Origin: Halobacteroides halobius DSM 5150
Lineage (GTDB): Bacteria; Bacillota; Halanaerobiia; Halobacteroidales; Halobacteroidaceae
Direction: 5' to 3'
DNA length: 64,000 bases
NCBI RefSeq assembly: GCF_000328625.1
Contig: NC_019978.1
Location: 372,001-436,000, forward strand
Below, piece by piece: positions 50,200 through 59,820 of this stretch (the stretch's first letter is position 1; every line of letters starts with the position of its first letter). Below the pieces are notes generated by a model. The model was not told the DNA's origin, ran no database searches, and worked only from the letters and a program-made list of their open reading frames with translations. Position numbers and translations under genes: made by a program.

Positions 50200-52306
50200 G
50201 TGTGCTCTGTAGTCTATGATGATAGTAGGTGTAAGTCCTGCCTATTCTGGAAGAATGGATAATATGGTTGAGATATTGTGGCACTCACAGACGAAATGGG
50301 TGAGCAAACGGAGAAAACAAACGTCAACCTAAGTTAATAAAGAACAGGATATGAAGCCAACAGTAACAGGGTGTTCATTGTGAGATGTAATCTGAAGAGT
50401 TTGAGGCGAAAAATCAGTCCGGAACAATATGTGAACCGAAGGTGGCATTCATTAGTGACGACTCACCAAAATAATGGGGAAGTCCAAGGCTAACTTATAG
50501 ACCATAGGAATATGTTAGGCTAATGAGTGTGATTATGGTCGGAATGATTGGAATATAGCATAGGTGACCAGAGGATGCTCTAATATGGTCTTTATAGAAA
50601 TTTATAAAGATAAGTGATGATATAACCTGAATAGGGAAAGTCAAAGCGATGAAATATTAGAGTTCAGAAGCTATCATAGTAGTGAAAAAAAAAAATCAAT
50701 GAAAGTTGATTACAGTGAAGGATAGCCAGGTTATTGAAGTTTAGAATTGAGTGTTGATGGTATTTAAATCAAAATGGTTTAAACATTGTTAAAGACAATA
50801 AGTCTTAAAAGAAATAGCGGACAGAAAATCATAACTGGAAGCGTGATGAATTTAAGAAAAACCATGACCTAAGTAGTAGTAAACTAAGAGGTGCGATTGG
50901 CGAGAGCTTAGAAGACGTGCTTAGGAATGCTACGAATATAGGGGTTTAGATATTAAGACAGGATAGGAAGAACTGGTAAGTCGTGAGGTAGGATAGGTGA
51001 AAAAAAAAAATTAGTTCGCTATATAGTATAAAAGATTTAGTGACTAAGAAAAGACATTTACATTGTGCAGCTCAGAAAGTTTTGAATAATGGTGGTTGTG
51101 GAGGGATTGACGGTGTAGAAGTTGAAGAATTTAGAGAAAATTACACTAAGAATATGAGTGCTTTATATCGCCAGTTAACAGAAGATAGATATGAGCCACA
51201 ACCAGTTCTAAGAACGTATATCTCAAAAGGAAATGGAGAACAAAGACCACTAGGTATTCCAGTAATTAAAGACCGAATTGCCCAACAAGCAGTGAAACAG
51301 ATTCTAGAGATACACTTTGAAGAAATATTCTGCGACTGTTCTTATGGTTTTAGACCTAATAGGTCAACCGAAGATGCAATTAAGAAAGTAGAAGAATATA
51401 AAGAACAAGGTTATAATTGGGTATTAGACGCAGATGTCAAATCTTACTTTGATACAATAGACCATGAAATTTTAATGGAGCTGATAGCAGAGGAAGTAAG
51501 TGATGGTTGGATATTAGATATTATTAGGTCGTGGCTTACTATAGGTGTCATGACTGAGCAAGGAAGAGAAGAAACAACGGAGGGAACTCCACAAGGAGGC
51601 GTAATTTCTCCACTTTTAGCAAATATCTACCTACATCACTTTGATAAGAAAATGACGCGTCGAGGATATAAGATAGTTAGATTTGCCGATGACTTTATAA
51701 TTATGGCTAAGAGTAAAGCTAAAGCAGAACGTGCTTTGGAAGTAACTCGCCAGATTATAGAAAATGAATTAAACTTAAGACTACATCCTCGGAAAACAGT
51801 AATTACGAATTTTGATGATGGGTTTAAATTTCTAGAATTTAGATTTTATAATGGTGATTATAAAATGCCAAAAGAGAGCTCTATTAAAAGTTTCAAGGAT
51901 AAAGTAAGAAAGAAAACCAAAAGGAATAGATCAATAGGAGTAGCTGTAATGATTGATGAACTTAATTTAATTATTAGAGGTTGGGGTAATAGCTTTCTAC
52001 TAGGAAATGTTAAAGGACTATATAAAAAGTTAGATGGTTGGATAAGAATGAGAGTACGTTGTTTTATAGAAGGAAAGAAGGCGAAAGGACAGAATTATCG
52101 CCTTCCTAATAAAATATTAAGAGATTTAGGACTAGAATCACTGCTTACCGATGTGCTTTAGACAAGAGTAAAATATACATTTGTGGCAACACAAAGACGA
52201 TAACTTACTCTCTGTTAAGGAGCAACAATGACCGAAAGCTGTATACGGGAGAACCGTACGTGCAGTTTGACAAGAGGTCCCAGCCGTGAGGCTGGTCCTA
52301 CTTTAT
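50200..52306 (+). mobile_element. Group II intron, copy 2 (class C-like)
   Basis: Near-identical to 39305-41418 but 7 nt shorter. The difference is explained by two poly-A tracts: 11 instead of 19 A near 50685-50695, and one extra A before the reverse transcriptase. It is again inserted directly after a terminator. Domains V and VI are identical to copy 1. The 3' end was set by where the two copies stop matching, with a few bases of uncertainty. Confidence 0.92.
51040..52161 (+). CDS. Group II intron reverse transcriptase/maturase, copy 2
   Basis: 373 residues, differing from copy 1 at about ten positions, including Ala for Thr before the first catalytic Asp (LDADVKSYFD), which is the commoner form. 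Domains and motifs are otherwise as in copy 1. The start is the GTG at 51040; upstream in frame a TGA stands right at the poly-A tract. Either copy could serve both introns. Confidence 0.9.
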   Translation: MTKKRHLHCAAQKVLNNGGCGGIDGVEVEEFRENYTKNMSALYRQLTEDRYEPQPVLRTYISKGNGEQRPLGIPVIKDRIAQQAVKQILEIHFEEIFCDCSYGFRPNRSTEDAIKKVEEYKEQGYNWVLDADVKSYFDTIDHEILMELIAEEVSDGWILDIIRSWLTIGVMTEQGREETTEGTPQGGVISPLLANIYLHHFDKKMTRRGYKIVRFADDFIIMAKSKAKAERALEVTRQIIENELNLRLHPRKTVITNFDDGFKFLEFRFYNGDYKMPKESSIKSFKDKVRKKTKRNRSIGVAVMIDELNLIIRGWGNSFLLGNVKGLYKKLDGWIRMRVRCFIEGKKAKGQNYRLPNKILRDLGLESLLTDVL

Positions 52307-52433
52307 TATTTATACTATCGTTTAATGTTTATGATATAGCTCACAGAAAGTTTTTTTATCGGCTGATAAAATATGAAAACAAAGAAGTTTAACATTTATT
52401 GTTTAATTTTATTTAGGGGAGGGGGTAAAAATT

Positions 52434-52610
52434 ATGTCTCATAGAATTACTGAAGCTGATTGTATTGCTTGCGGTCAATGCCAGGCGGTTTGTCCGGTAG
52501 ATTGTATTTCTGAACAGGATGACGGTAAAAGAGTTATTGCTGAAGATGATTGTATTGACTGTGGTGCTTGTGCGTCTATTTGTCCAGTAGATTGTATTGA
52601 GCAGGTTTAA
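52434..52610 (+). CDS. 2[4Fe-4S] ferredoxin
   Basis: 58 residues with two classic clusters: C10-x2-C13-x2-C16-x3-C20-P and C40-x2-C43-x2-C46-x3-C50-P. Many acidic residues; clostridial type. GGGGAGGGGG precedes the ATG at 52434. It stands 105 nt before hcp and may supply its electrons, or those of the flavodiiron protein or the hydrogenase. Confidence 0.93.
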   Translation: MSHRITEADCIACGQCQAVCPVDCISEQDDGKRVIAEDDCIDCGACASICPVDCIEQV

Positions 52611-52714
52611 AAAATTGGGTTTCTCTGTGATATAGATTACGGAAGTATGCTAGCGAATGAGATATACTTGTAATTGTTAGAGAAAAGTAAAGAACTATAA
52701 GGAGGGAACAGTGT

Positions 52715-54370
52715 ATGGATATGTTTTGTTATCAATGCCAAGAAACTGCAAAGAATGAAGGATGTACAGTTAAAGGAGTCTGTGGGAAGGAACCAAAGAC
52801 AGCAAATTTACAAGATTTATTAATTTATTTGTTAAAAGGAATTTCCATTTATACTACTAAAGCTAAAGAATTAGAAGTTAAGACTCTAAAAGCAGATGAA
52901 TTTGTAATGGAATCTTTATTTATGACGATTACTAATGCTAATTTTGATGATACTGCATTTATCGAGCAGATTAAAGAAGGTTTAGATCTAAGAGATAAGA
53001 TAAGAGCTAAAGCAGAAGAAGCTGGTGCTAACTTTGATGATAATAAATTATATGAGGGAGCAACTTGGAGAGCAGAAACGGAAGCTGAATTTATCACTAA
53101 AGCAAATGAAGTTGGAGTTTTACAGACAGAAGATGAAGATGTAAGGTCATTAAGAGAATTAATTACTTATGGTATTAAGGGAATGGCTGCTTATACTGAA
53201 CATGCTTATAACTTAGGTTATGAAAAGCAAGAGCTTTATGATTTTATGCAAGAAGCTTTGGTTGCTACTACTGATGATAATTTAAGTGCTGATGAATTAG
53301 TGGAGTTAACATTAGAGACAGGTAAATTTGGTGTAGAAGCTATGAAGCAGCTTGATGAAGCCAATACAGAAAGATATGGTGACCCAGAAATTACTGAAGT
53401 TGAGATTGGTACTAGAGATAATCCAGCAATTTTAATCAGTGGTCATGATTTAAAAGATATGGAACAATTATTAAAACAAACAGCAGGCACTGGGGTAGAT
53501 GTTTATACTCATAGTGAAATGTTACCGGCAAATTATTACCCAGCTTTTAAAAAGTATGATCATTTTGTAGGTAATTATGGTAATGCTTGGTGGCAACAAA
53601 AGGAAGAATTTGAGAAATTTAATGGGCCAATATTATTTACTACTAACTGCATAGTACCACCTAAATCTGATGCTAGTTATAAAGATAAAATCTTTACAAC
53701 TGGTGCAGCTGGATTAGAAGGAGCAACTCATATTGAAGCAGATGAAAATGGAGATAAAAATTTCCGGGAAATTATTGAGCTAGCTAAAGAATGTGACGCT
53801 CCTGAACAGATTGAAGAAGGTACAATTGTTGGTGGATTTGCTCACAATCAGGTAATGGAATTAGCTGATAAAGTAGTAGAAGCAGTTAAAGAAGGAGCTA
53901 TTAAAGAATTTTTCGTGATGGCTGGTTGTGATGGTCGAATGAATAGTCGAGAATACTATACTGAATTTGCAAAGGAGTTACCAGAAGATACAGTAATTTT
54001 AACTGCTGGTTGTGCGAAGTATAGGTATAACAAACTGGATTTAGGAGATATTGATGGTATTCCACGAGTATTAGATGCAGGGCAATGTAATGATTCTTAT
54101 TCTTTAGCAGTAATTGCAATGAAATTACAAGAAGTATTTGAATTAGATGATATTAACGAATTGCCAATTTCTTATAATGTGGCTTGGTATGAACAAAAGG
54201 CAGTAATTGTACTTCTTTCTTTATTATATTTAGGAGTTAAGGATATTAAACTAGGGCCAACATTACCCGCCTTTTTATCAGAGAACGTTGCTAGTGTATT
54301 AGTTGATAAATTTGGTATTAGTGGAATTGAAGAAGTAGAAACAGATATTGATGAGTTTTTGAGTGCTTAA
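52715..54370 (+). CDS. hcp: Hybrid cluster protein / hydroxylamine reductase
   Basis: 551 residues. The N-terminal cluster Cys are C5, C8, C17 and C23. The hybrid Fe-S-O cluster ligands follow in the C-terminal half, with Cys in [17 protein letters not shown] and DAGQCNDSY. Hcp acts as a nitric oxide reductase or S-nitrosylating enzyme and reduces hydroxylamine in vitro. AAGGAGGG precedes the ATG. It heads the group hcp, hydrolase, fprA, ric, all but one linked to NO or O2 stress. No HcpR-type palindrome was found by eye upstream. Confidence 0.95.
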   Translation: MDMFCYQCQETAKNEGCTVKGVCGKEPKTANLQDLLIYLLKGISIYTTKAKELEVKTLKADEFVMESLFMTITNANFDDTAFIEQIKEGLDLRDKIRAKAEEAGANFDDNKLYEGATWRAETEAEFITKANEVGVLQTEDEDVRSLRELITYGIKGMAAYTEHAYNLGYEKQELYDFMQEALVATTDDNLSADELVELTLETGKFGVEAMKQLDEANTERYGDPEITEVEIGTRDNPAILISGHDLKDMEQLLKQTAGTGVDVYTHSEMLPANYYPAFKKYDHFVGNYGNAWWQQKEEFEKFNGPILFTTNCIVPPKSDASYKDKIFTTGAAGLEGATHIEADENGDKNFREIIELAKECDAPEQIEEGTIVGGFAHNQVMELADKVVEAVKEGAIKEFFVMAGCDGRMNSREYYTEFAKELPEDTVILTAGCAKYRYNKLDLGDIDGIPRVLDAGQCNDSYSLAVIAMKLQEVFELDDINELPISYNVAWYEQKAVIVLLSLLYLGVKDIKLGPTLPAFLSENVASVLVDKFGISGIEEVETDIDEFLSA

Positions 54371-54436
54371 GTAAAATTTATAAAATAAGGTATTGCTAAT
54401 TTTATTTTTCATTTATATATCCCTGTTCATATAATT

Positions 54437-54475
54437 AATACCCGGGCTAACTTTTTGCTCGGGTATTACTTTTTC
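54437..54475 (+). terminator. Terminator after hcp
   Basis: AATACCCGGGC (54437-54447) with GCTCGGGTATT (54457-54467), one mismatch, then ACTTTTT. Confidence 0.8.
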
Positions 54476-54628
54476 TATAATCCAATTTGTTTAACTAATT
54501 TAGATAACTTATAAATAAGCTAAACAATGATCAAATTTAAGTAAACTGGATTGAATAAATATTTAATTAAGAAATTTAGTATAATATTATTTAGAATAAG
54601 AGGATATTTAAATAAAGGAGGAGATAAT

Positions 54629-55147
54629 TTGGGTAATCAAGCTTTGATGATTGTTGATGTCCAAAATGATACAAAGGAGAATATGCCTCGGATGCAAGAA
54701 GTTATAGAGAATTTAACTAAAATAGTAACTGAAGTTAGGAAAGAAGAAATTCCAATATTCTATCTTTGTGACTGGCACACCGAAGCTGATCCCGAGGTAA
54801 AAAGAGTTGGCCCACACTGTATGGCTGATACGTCAGGCGCAAAGATAGTTTCTAAAGTTGCTCCAACTAAAAATGATATTGTAATTAAAAAGCGAGAACA
54901 AAATGGGTTTTCTAATCCTAAGTTAGCTGAAAGATTAGGTGAATTAAATATCACTGAAGTATTACTAACTGGTGATCTATGTGTTTATCCTAATGCCAAA
55001 AGTTTGTTAATGAATGATATTAAGGTCAAAGTGTTTCGCGATGCAGTAGCAAGTCCTTATGGTCGAGATAAGCTTATTAGAGAACTACAGGTTTTTGATA
55101 TTCCACTGTTGAGCACGAATGATTTTTTACAAACTAGTAGTGGATAA
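54629..55147 (+). CDS. Isochorismatase-like cysteine hydrolase
   Basis: 172 residues of the isochorismatase/nicotinamidase superfamily. The catalytic triad candidates are Asp in MIVDVQND, Lys in VIKKREQNGF and Cys in GDLCVYPNAKSL. HCMADTSGAK and WHTEAD suggest a nicotinamidase-like metal site, but the pattern is not complete. Substrate unknown. The TTG at 54629 follows AAAGGAGGAGA; the longer frame from 54551 has no site. It sits between hcp and fprA, 54 nt from fprA. Confidence 0.75.
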   Translation: MGNQALMIVDVQNDTKENMPRMQEVIENLTKIVTEVRKEEIPIFYLCDWHTEADPEVKRVGPHCMADTSGAKIVSKVAPTKNDIVIKKREQNGFSNPKLAERLGELNITEVLLTGDLCVYPNAKSLLMNDIKVKVFRDAVASPYGRDKLIRELQVFDIPLLSTNDFLQTSSG

Positions 55148-55200
55148 CTCTTTAACTTTTTAGGAATAATAATGAGTAAAAAGAGGAGGTCAAATTAATT

Positions 55201-56400
55201 ATGGGAAGCTTTAAGGTAAAAGAAAATATTTATTGGGTAGGAGCTAGGGATTGGAATCTGCGGTCTTTCCACGGGCCGGCCTTTAACACTCCTCATGGAA
55301 CCACATATAATGCATATTTAATAAAAGATGAGAAGAATGTACTGGTTGATGGAGTTCATAAACCATTTACAGATACTTTATTTGAGCATATTCAAGAAGT
55401 TATTGATTGGGAAGATATAGACTATTATATAGTGAATCACGCTGAACCGGATCACTCAGGTTCTTTTCCGGCCACAATGGAAAAACTACGGGATGATGTT
55501 ACTGTAGTTTGTACTGCTAGTGGCAAAAATAATTTACTTGAACACTATGGTGATAGTTATAATTATCAGGTGATTAATAGTGGTGATACTATTGATATTG
55601 GAGCTAGAACTTTATCTTTTCTGGAAGCCTCAATGCTCCACTGGCCAGACAGCATGTTTACCTATATTCCAGAAGATAAACTTTTACTACCGAATGATGC
55701 TTTTGGAATGCACCTTTGTGTTTCCAGTTTATTCGATGACCAGAATGATCAAAATCTGCTAATAAAGGAAGCTAAAAAATATTTTGCTAATATTTTGACT
55801 CCTTTCAGTGACCTAGTGTTAAAGAAATTGAATGAAGTAGAAGAAATGGGACTTGAGATTGATATAATTGCCCCTAGCCACGGGATAATCTGGCGGGAAA
55901 ACCCAGAAGAAATCATTAATAAATACGTTGAATGGGCAGAGATGAAACCGAAAAAGAAAGCAGTTGTTATCTATGAAACAATGTGGGATAGCACTGAATT
56001 AGTAGCTCAGAAAATTGTTGAAGGACTTATAGATGCGGGAATAGAAGTTAATTTTTACCGTAAATCCATTTCAGATAAGAATGATATAGTTACCGAAATT
56101 TTGGATGCAAAAGCTGTTATTGTTGGGTCTCCAACTATAAATAATGTAATGATCCCAGCAGTAACTCCTATATTAGAAGAACTAGAAGGTTTAAGATTTA
56201 AAAATAAATTAGGTGCTGCTTTTGGTTCAAAAGGTTGGGCTGGAGGAGCTGCGCAGAGAATTGCGGACCGATTAGAAAAAGCTAAGATTAATTTAGTTGG
56301 TGAGCCATTTGAATTTAAATATGTGCCGAATGAAGAAAAATTGGATGAAGCTTATCAATTAGGAGAAAAAATTGCAGAGAAAATTAATAAGTCTAAATAG
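55201..56400 (+). CDS. fprA: Flavodiiron protein (FprA/NorV-type)
   Basis: 399 residues. A metallo-beta-lactamase-like diiron domain (about 1-250) carries NHAEPDHSG, the His of SMLHWPDSM, the Asp of LPNDAFG and the His of APSHGI. A flavodoxin domain (about 255-395) begins VVIYETMWDST. These soluble enzymes reduce O2 to water or NO to N2O, protecting anaerobes. No rubredoxin domain is fused. AAGAGGAGG precedes the ATG; ric follows 32 nt later. Confidence 0.95.
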   Translation: MGSFKVKENIYWVGARDWNLRSFHGPAFNTPHGTTYNAYLIKDEKNVLVDGVHKPFTDTLFEHIQEVIDWEDIDYYIVNHAEPDHSGSFPATMEKLRDDVTVVCTASGKNNLLEHYGDSYNYQVINSGDTIDIGARTLSFLEASMLHWPDSMFTYIPEDKLLLPNDAFGMHLCVSSLFDDQNDQNLLIKEAKKYFANILTPFSDLVLKKLNEVEEMGLEIDIIAPSHGIIWRENPEEIINKYVEWAEMKPKKKAVVIYETMWDSTELVAQKIVEGLIDAGIEVNFYRKSISDKNDIVTEILDAKAVIVGSPTINNVMIPAVTPILEELEGLRFKNKLGAAFGSKGWAGGAAQRIADRLEKAKINLVGEPFEFKYVPNEEKLDEAYQLGEKIAEKINKSK

Positions 56401-56431
56401 TGATTTAGCATATTAAAGGAGATGAAAATAT

Positions 56432-57130
56432 ATGTTTACTGCGAAAGATAAAATTGGAGAGATTGCAACTAAATTTCCGGCTGCTATGTCTATATTTCAA
56501 AAATATGGGATAGATTTTTGCTGTGGTGGTGACCGGCCATTAGCAGAAGCAATTGAAGAACAAGAGCTGGATAAAGAACAATTAATGGAAGAGATTAATA
56601 CAGTTTATCAAGAAAAAGAAGCTGAGTTAGAAGAAATTAATGATAATTGGGAAGAGACTTCCTCTAGTGATTTAATTGATTATATTGTCGGTCAACACCA
56701 TACTTTTCTGAAGGATAAACTACCAGAAATTAGTGAATTAGTAATAAAGATTTTACGTGTACACGGGATTAACCATGAAGAAGAGTTAACTAAAGTACAC
56801 CGCTTATTTCATAACTTAAAAATTGATTTAGAACAGCATTTGCTGAAGGAAGAAGAAATTGTATTTCCAGCGATTAAGAAATATGAACAGAACACAAAAG
56901 AAGAGAAACAGGTTAATGGTTTTTCAAGGGTTGATGAATTGAAACATGAGCATGACCAGGCGGGAGATATTATAAAAGAGTTACGGGAAGTTACTGCAGA
57001 TTATAACGTTCCTGATGACGGATGTAAAACTTATGAACGAACTTATCAGCTATTAGAAGAACTAGAAACAGATCTTTTTCAACATATACATTTAGAAAAT
57101 AATATTCTTTTTACTCGCTTGAAACAATAA
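56432..57130 (+). CDS. ric: RIC-family iron-sulfur cluster repair protein
   Basis: 232 residues of the ScdA/YtfE/RIC family. The N-terminal DUF542 domain has FCCGGDRPL near residue 30. The hemerythrin-like domain (about 80-230) shows diiron ligands in GQHHTFLKD, HLLKEEEIVFPAI, LKHEHDQAGDI and HIHLENNILF. It repairs Fe-S clusters damaged by NO or oxidants, perhaps by delivering iron. Immediately after fprA, most likely in one operon. Confidence 0.93.
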   Translation: MFTAKDKIGEIATKFPAAMSIFQKYGIDFCCGGDRPLAEAIEEQELDKEQLMEEINTVYQEKEAELEEINDNWEETSSSDLIDYIVGQHHTFLKDKLPEISELVIKILRVHGINHEEELTKVHRLFHNLKIDLEQHLLKEEEIVFPAIKKYEQNTKEEKQVNGFSRVDELKHEHDQAGDIIKELREVTADYNVPDDGCKTYERTYQLLEELETDLFQHIHLENNILFTRLKQ

Positions 57131-57232
57131 TAAAATAATAACTTAATTGATTATAACCTATCCAGTTTTAAAAGTTATTTAGCATTATTTCTTTGTCGGC
57201 GAGATTAATTTAAAGCTCCAAAAAATATAAAT

Positions 57233-57275
57233 GCCCTGTAATCCCAGTAGTATTAAGGGAGGACAGGGTTCTTTG
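57233..57275 (+). terminator. Terminator hairpin, family copy B
   Basis: GCCCTGTAATCCCA (57233-57246), TTAAGGGA (57253-57260) and ACAGGG, then T-rich sequence. Same design and partly identical to 48231-48275. Ends the hcp-ric group. Confidence 0.65.
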
Positions 57276-57294
57276 TTTTCATTAATATGTAAAT

Positions 57295-57382
57295 TGGTAC
57301 CGAAGGTGGGGCTCGAACCCACAAGGCCACAAGGACCATTGGATTTTGAATTCAACGCGTCTGCCAGTTCCGGATGAGCGGC
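57295..57382 (-). pseudogene. Degenerate tRNA-Leu (CAA)
   Basis: On the minus strand the 3' acceptor CTTCGGT-A-CCA, the T arm, a long variable arm (GGTC/GGCC), the anticodon loop TTCAAAA and a D arm with AACTGGCAGACG are clear. The 5' acceptor reads GCCGCTC and fails to pair beyond four bases. The anticodon stem has one mismatch. It looks like a tRNA-Leu whose 5' end has been overwritten. It lies about 1.5 kb from a tyrosine recombinase gene (about 0.1 kb without the IS). Confidence 0.7.
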
Positions 57383-57479
57383 TCAATGACGGGGATCTTG
57401 AAGAATTAATTTAATATAAAGCATTGGATTACTTAAATCCTGCCTAAGTAAAATTAGGGAGGTTTTTTATATTATGAAG

Positions 57480-58845
57480 CTATAAATGAGCAAATTTGAA
57501 CCCATATTATTCCAAGTCAAAAAATAAAACAAGACATTCCCAACATTTTGGTGTAGAATAAAGTTACCATACCAAACTCTCACCAGAAAGGATGTTGGAA
57601 ATGTCTAATAACTTTATTCTACCTGATAATAAGCTAATTGACAAGTTTTTTGACGAAAATAATTTTAATCTTTATTATTCTAAACCAGCTTTAAAGCATA
57701 TAAAAGAATTCATTCTAGCAGGAATTTCTAAAAGGTTTTCATCTAAAACAACTGATATTGCAGAGTATAGTGAAAATCATAGAACTACAATTGGTCATTT
57801 CTTATCTAAAGGAAACTGGAATGAAGAATTCATTAAAGAAATTATTAAAAACCAAAGTTTAGAGTTTTCATTTGATTATGCAAAGAATAATGATGAACCA
57901 ATCTTTATTCTTCATGATGACACTGTTTCTGAAAAGACTAATCCTTCGTCACAGGCAAAGTCACCAATTGAGAAAACTGATTTTTGCTACTCTCATTTAA
58001 CTGGAAGAACTGTGTTAGGACATCAATTATTAACTACTATGATTCAATCTGGTGAGCATAATTTAGTTTATGACCTTCAACGCTATGATAGAGAAGGCAA
58101 AAGTAAAATTGATACTGTTTGTGATATTGCAGAATCTATGCCTACACCACCTACAAATGCTTATGCATTATTTGATTCATGGTATAATTGTCCTAAAATA
58201 ATTAATGCTTATGCTAAAAAGGGTTATCATTGCATTGGAGCTCTTAAAAGAAACCGCATTATTTACCCTAAAGGTATTAGAATCGGTATATCTGATTATG
58301 CAAAATATATTCAAAAGAGTGATGTTCACCTTGTGACCGTGAACGGCTCTGAATATTGGGTTCACCGTTATGAGGGAAACCTGAATAATATAGAAAATGC
58401 GGTTGTAATTTTATCTTGGCCTGTAGATGCTTTTAAGAATTCTAAGGCTTTAAGAGCATTCCTCTGCACTAATGTTTCTTTAGATGAAAAAACTATTTTA
58501 GAATACTATTCTAAACGCTGGTCTATTGAAGTATATTTTAGACAATCTAAAAGTATATTAGGTCTTGATAAATATCAAGTCAGATCTATCAAAGCCATAG
58601 ATAGAATCTGGGTATTACAAAATTTAGTTTATTTATTTTGTACCATTGGTTTAGATAAACCAATGAAATTTGGCAGAGGTGTTCTAGAAGCCAGAAAGCA
58701 CAGTAAAAGAGAATATATAGAATGGATTTATGAATGTGCTCAAACTGGCATACCATTAAATACCACTTTAGAGTTATTAAATGTTGCATAGAAAAACTAT
58801 ATCAAGTTGCTTCCATAAATTGGAACGGTTTTTGCTCATTTATAG
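57480..58845 (+). mobile_element. Insertion sequence, copy 2 (1366 bp)
   Basis: Same length and ends as 7293-8658. Flanked by an 8-bp duplication TTATGAAG (57472-57479 and 58846-58853). The duplication contains the integrase start codon. Orientation matches the downstream integrase. Confidence 0.95.
57601..58791 (+). CDS. Transposase of IS copy 2
   Basis: 396 residues, intact, differing from copy 1 at about five positions (ISKRFSS for ISKGFSS, KTNPSS for KTKPSS, DREGKSK for DRERQSK, QSKSILG for QSKRILG). Start choice and catalytic blocks as for copy 1. The leader inverted repeats around the start codon are the same. Confidence 0.92.
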   Translation: MSNNFILPDNKLIDKFFDENNFNLYYSKPALKHIKEFILAGISKRFSSKTTDIAEYSENHRTTIGHFLSKGNWNEEFIKEIIKNQSLEFSFDYAKNNDEPIFILHDDTVSEKTNPSSQAKSPIEKTDFCYSHLTGRTVLGHQLLTTMIQSGEHNLVYDLQRYDREGKSKIDTVCDIAESMPTPPTNAYALFDSWYNCPKIINAYAKKGYHCIGALKRNRIIYPKGIRIGISDYAKYIQKSDVHLVTVNGSEYWVHRYEGNLNNIENAVVILSWPVDAFKNSKALRAFLCTNVSLDEKTILEYYSKRWSIEVYFRQSKSILGLDKYQVRSIKAIDRIWVLQNLVYLFCTIGLDKPMKFGRGVLEARKHSKREYIEWIYECAQTGIPLNTTLELLNVA

Positions 58846-58847
58846 TT

Positions 58848-59783
58848 ATGAAGATAAAAATGCAGAAAGAAAAAGAGGATAAAACAGTTAAAGAAGCTTT
58901 TCAAGAATTTATTAAGTATTGTAAAGTAAAGAGCTTATCAGAATCTACAATTAGTTATTATAAGACTAGTTATAGTTACTTTGTTGATTTCTATGGTGCA
59001 GATAAATCAACTAAAGGAATTACAAGAGCATTAGTCAATGATTTTATACTCTATCTCAAAGGAAGAGATATGAATAATACCTCTGTCAATAGCAGGTTAA
59101 GAAGAGTTAGAGCTATGCTCTATTACTTTATGCGGTTAGGTTATATGGAAGAGTTTAAGATTGAAATGATTAAAGCCGAGAAGAAGCTAAAGAAGACTTA
59201 TAGTGATAGTGAGCTAGAACTGCTATTAGAGAAGCCTGATAAGAAAGAATGTAGTTTTGCTCAGTATAGAAATTGGGTAATAGTAAATTATCTTGTGGGA
59301 ACAGGTAATAGATTAAAGACCTTAGTTAATGTAAAGATAGAAGATATTGATTTTGATAGTGGTTATATCACACTAAAAAAGACTAAGAATAAAAAACAAC
59401 AAGTTATTCCGTTATCTAAGCAGTTAGCTAAGATTTTAGTGGAGTATTTAGAGTATAGAGAAGGTGAGCTAGAAGATTATTTGTTCTGTAATATTTATGG
59501 CAAGAAGTTAAAGGAGAGTACTTTGAAGTCTGCTATTAGAAAATACAATTTAAGACGAGGAGTTGATAAGACTTCTATTCATTTATTCAGACATACCTTT
59601 GCTAAGAAGTGGATATTAGCAGGTGGCGATGTATTTCGATTGCAGAAGATCTTAGGACATTCTACTATGGATGTAGTTAAAGAGTATGTAAATATGTTTG
59701 GCGATGATCTGAAGAAAGAATTTGATAAGTTTAATCCTCTTGATCAGGTTGCAGATAATCATGATCCAATACAGATGAAATAA
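58848..59783 (+). CDS. Tyrosine recombinase / integrase
   Basis: 311 residues, XerC/phage-integrase type. N-terminal SAM-like core-binding domain (about 15-95), then the catalytic domain with Arg in GTGNRLKTLVNV, beta-hairpin Lys in TKNKKQQVIPL, HLFRHTF, LGHSTM and the nucleophile Tyr in VKEYVNMF. All catalytic residues are present. The ATG at 58848 lies inside the IS target duplication; the frame upstream is IS sequence. Its original ribosome site AGGGAGG (57456-57462) is now on the other side of the IS. The ATG at 58860 is an alternative start. Confidence 0.9.
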   Translation: MKIKMQKEKEDKTVKEAFQEFIKYCKVKSLSESTISYYKTSYSYFVDFYGADKSTKGITRALVNDFILYLKGRDMNNTSVNSRLRRVRAMLYYFMRLGYMEEFKIEMIKAEKKLKKTYSDSELELLLEKPDKKECSFAQYRNWVIVNYLVGTGNRLKTLVNVKIEDIDFDSGYITLKKTKNKKQQVIPLSKQLAKILVEYLEYREGELEDYLFCNIYGKKLKESTLKSAIRKYNLRRGVDKTSIHLFRHTFAKKWILAGGDVFRLQKILGHSTMDVVKEYVNMFGDDLKKEFDKFNPLDQVADNHDPIQMK

Positions 59784-59791
59784 AGATATAG

Positions 59792-59820
59792 CCGGGGGCT
59801 TTGCCTTCGGTTTTTATTTT
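59792..59820 (+). terminator. Terminator after the integrase gene
   Basis: CCGGGGGC, loop TTT, GCCTTCGG, then TTTTTATTTT. Confidence 0.8.
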
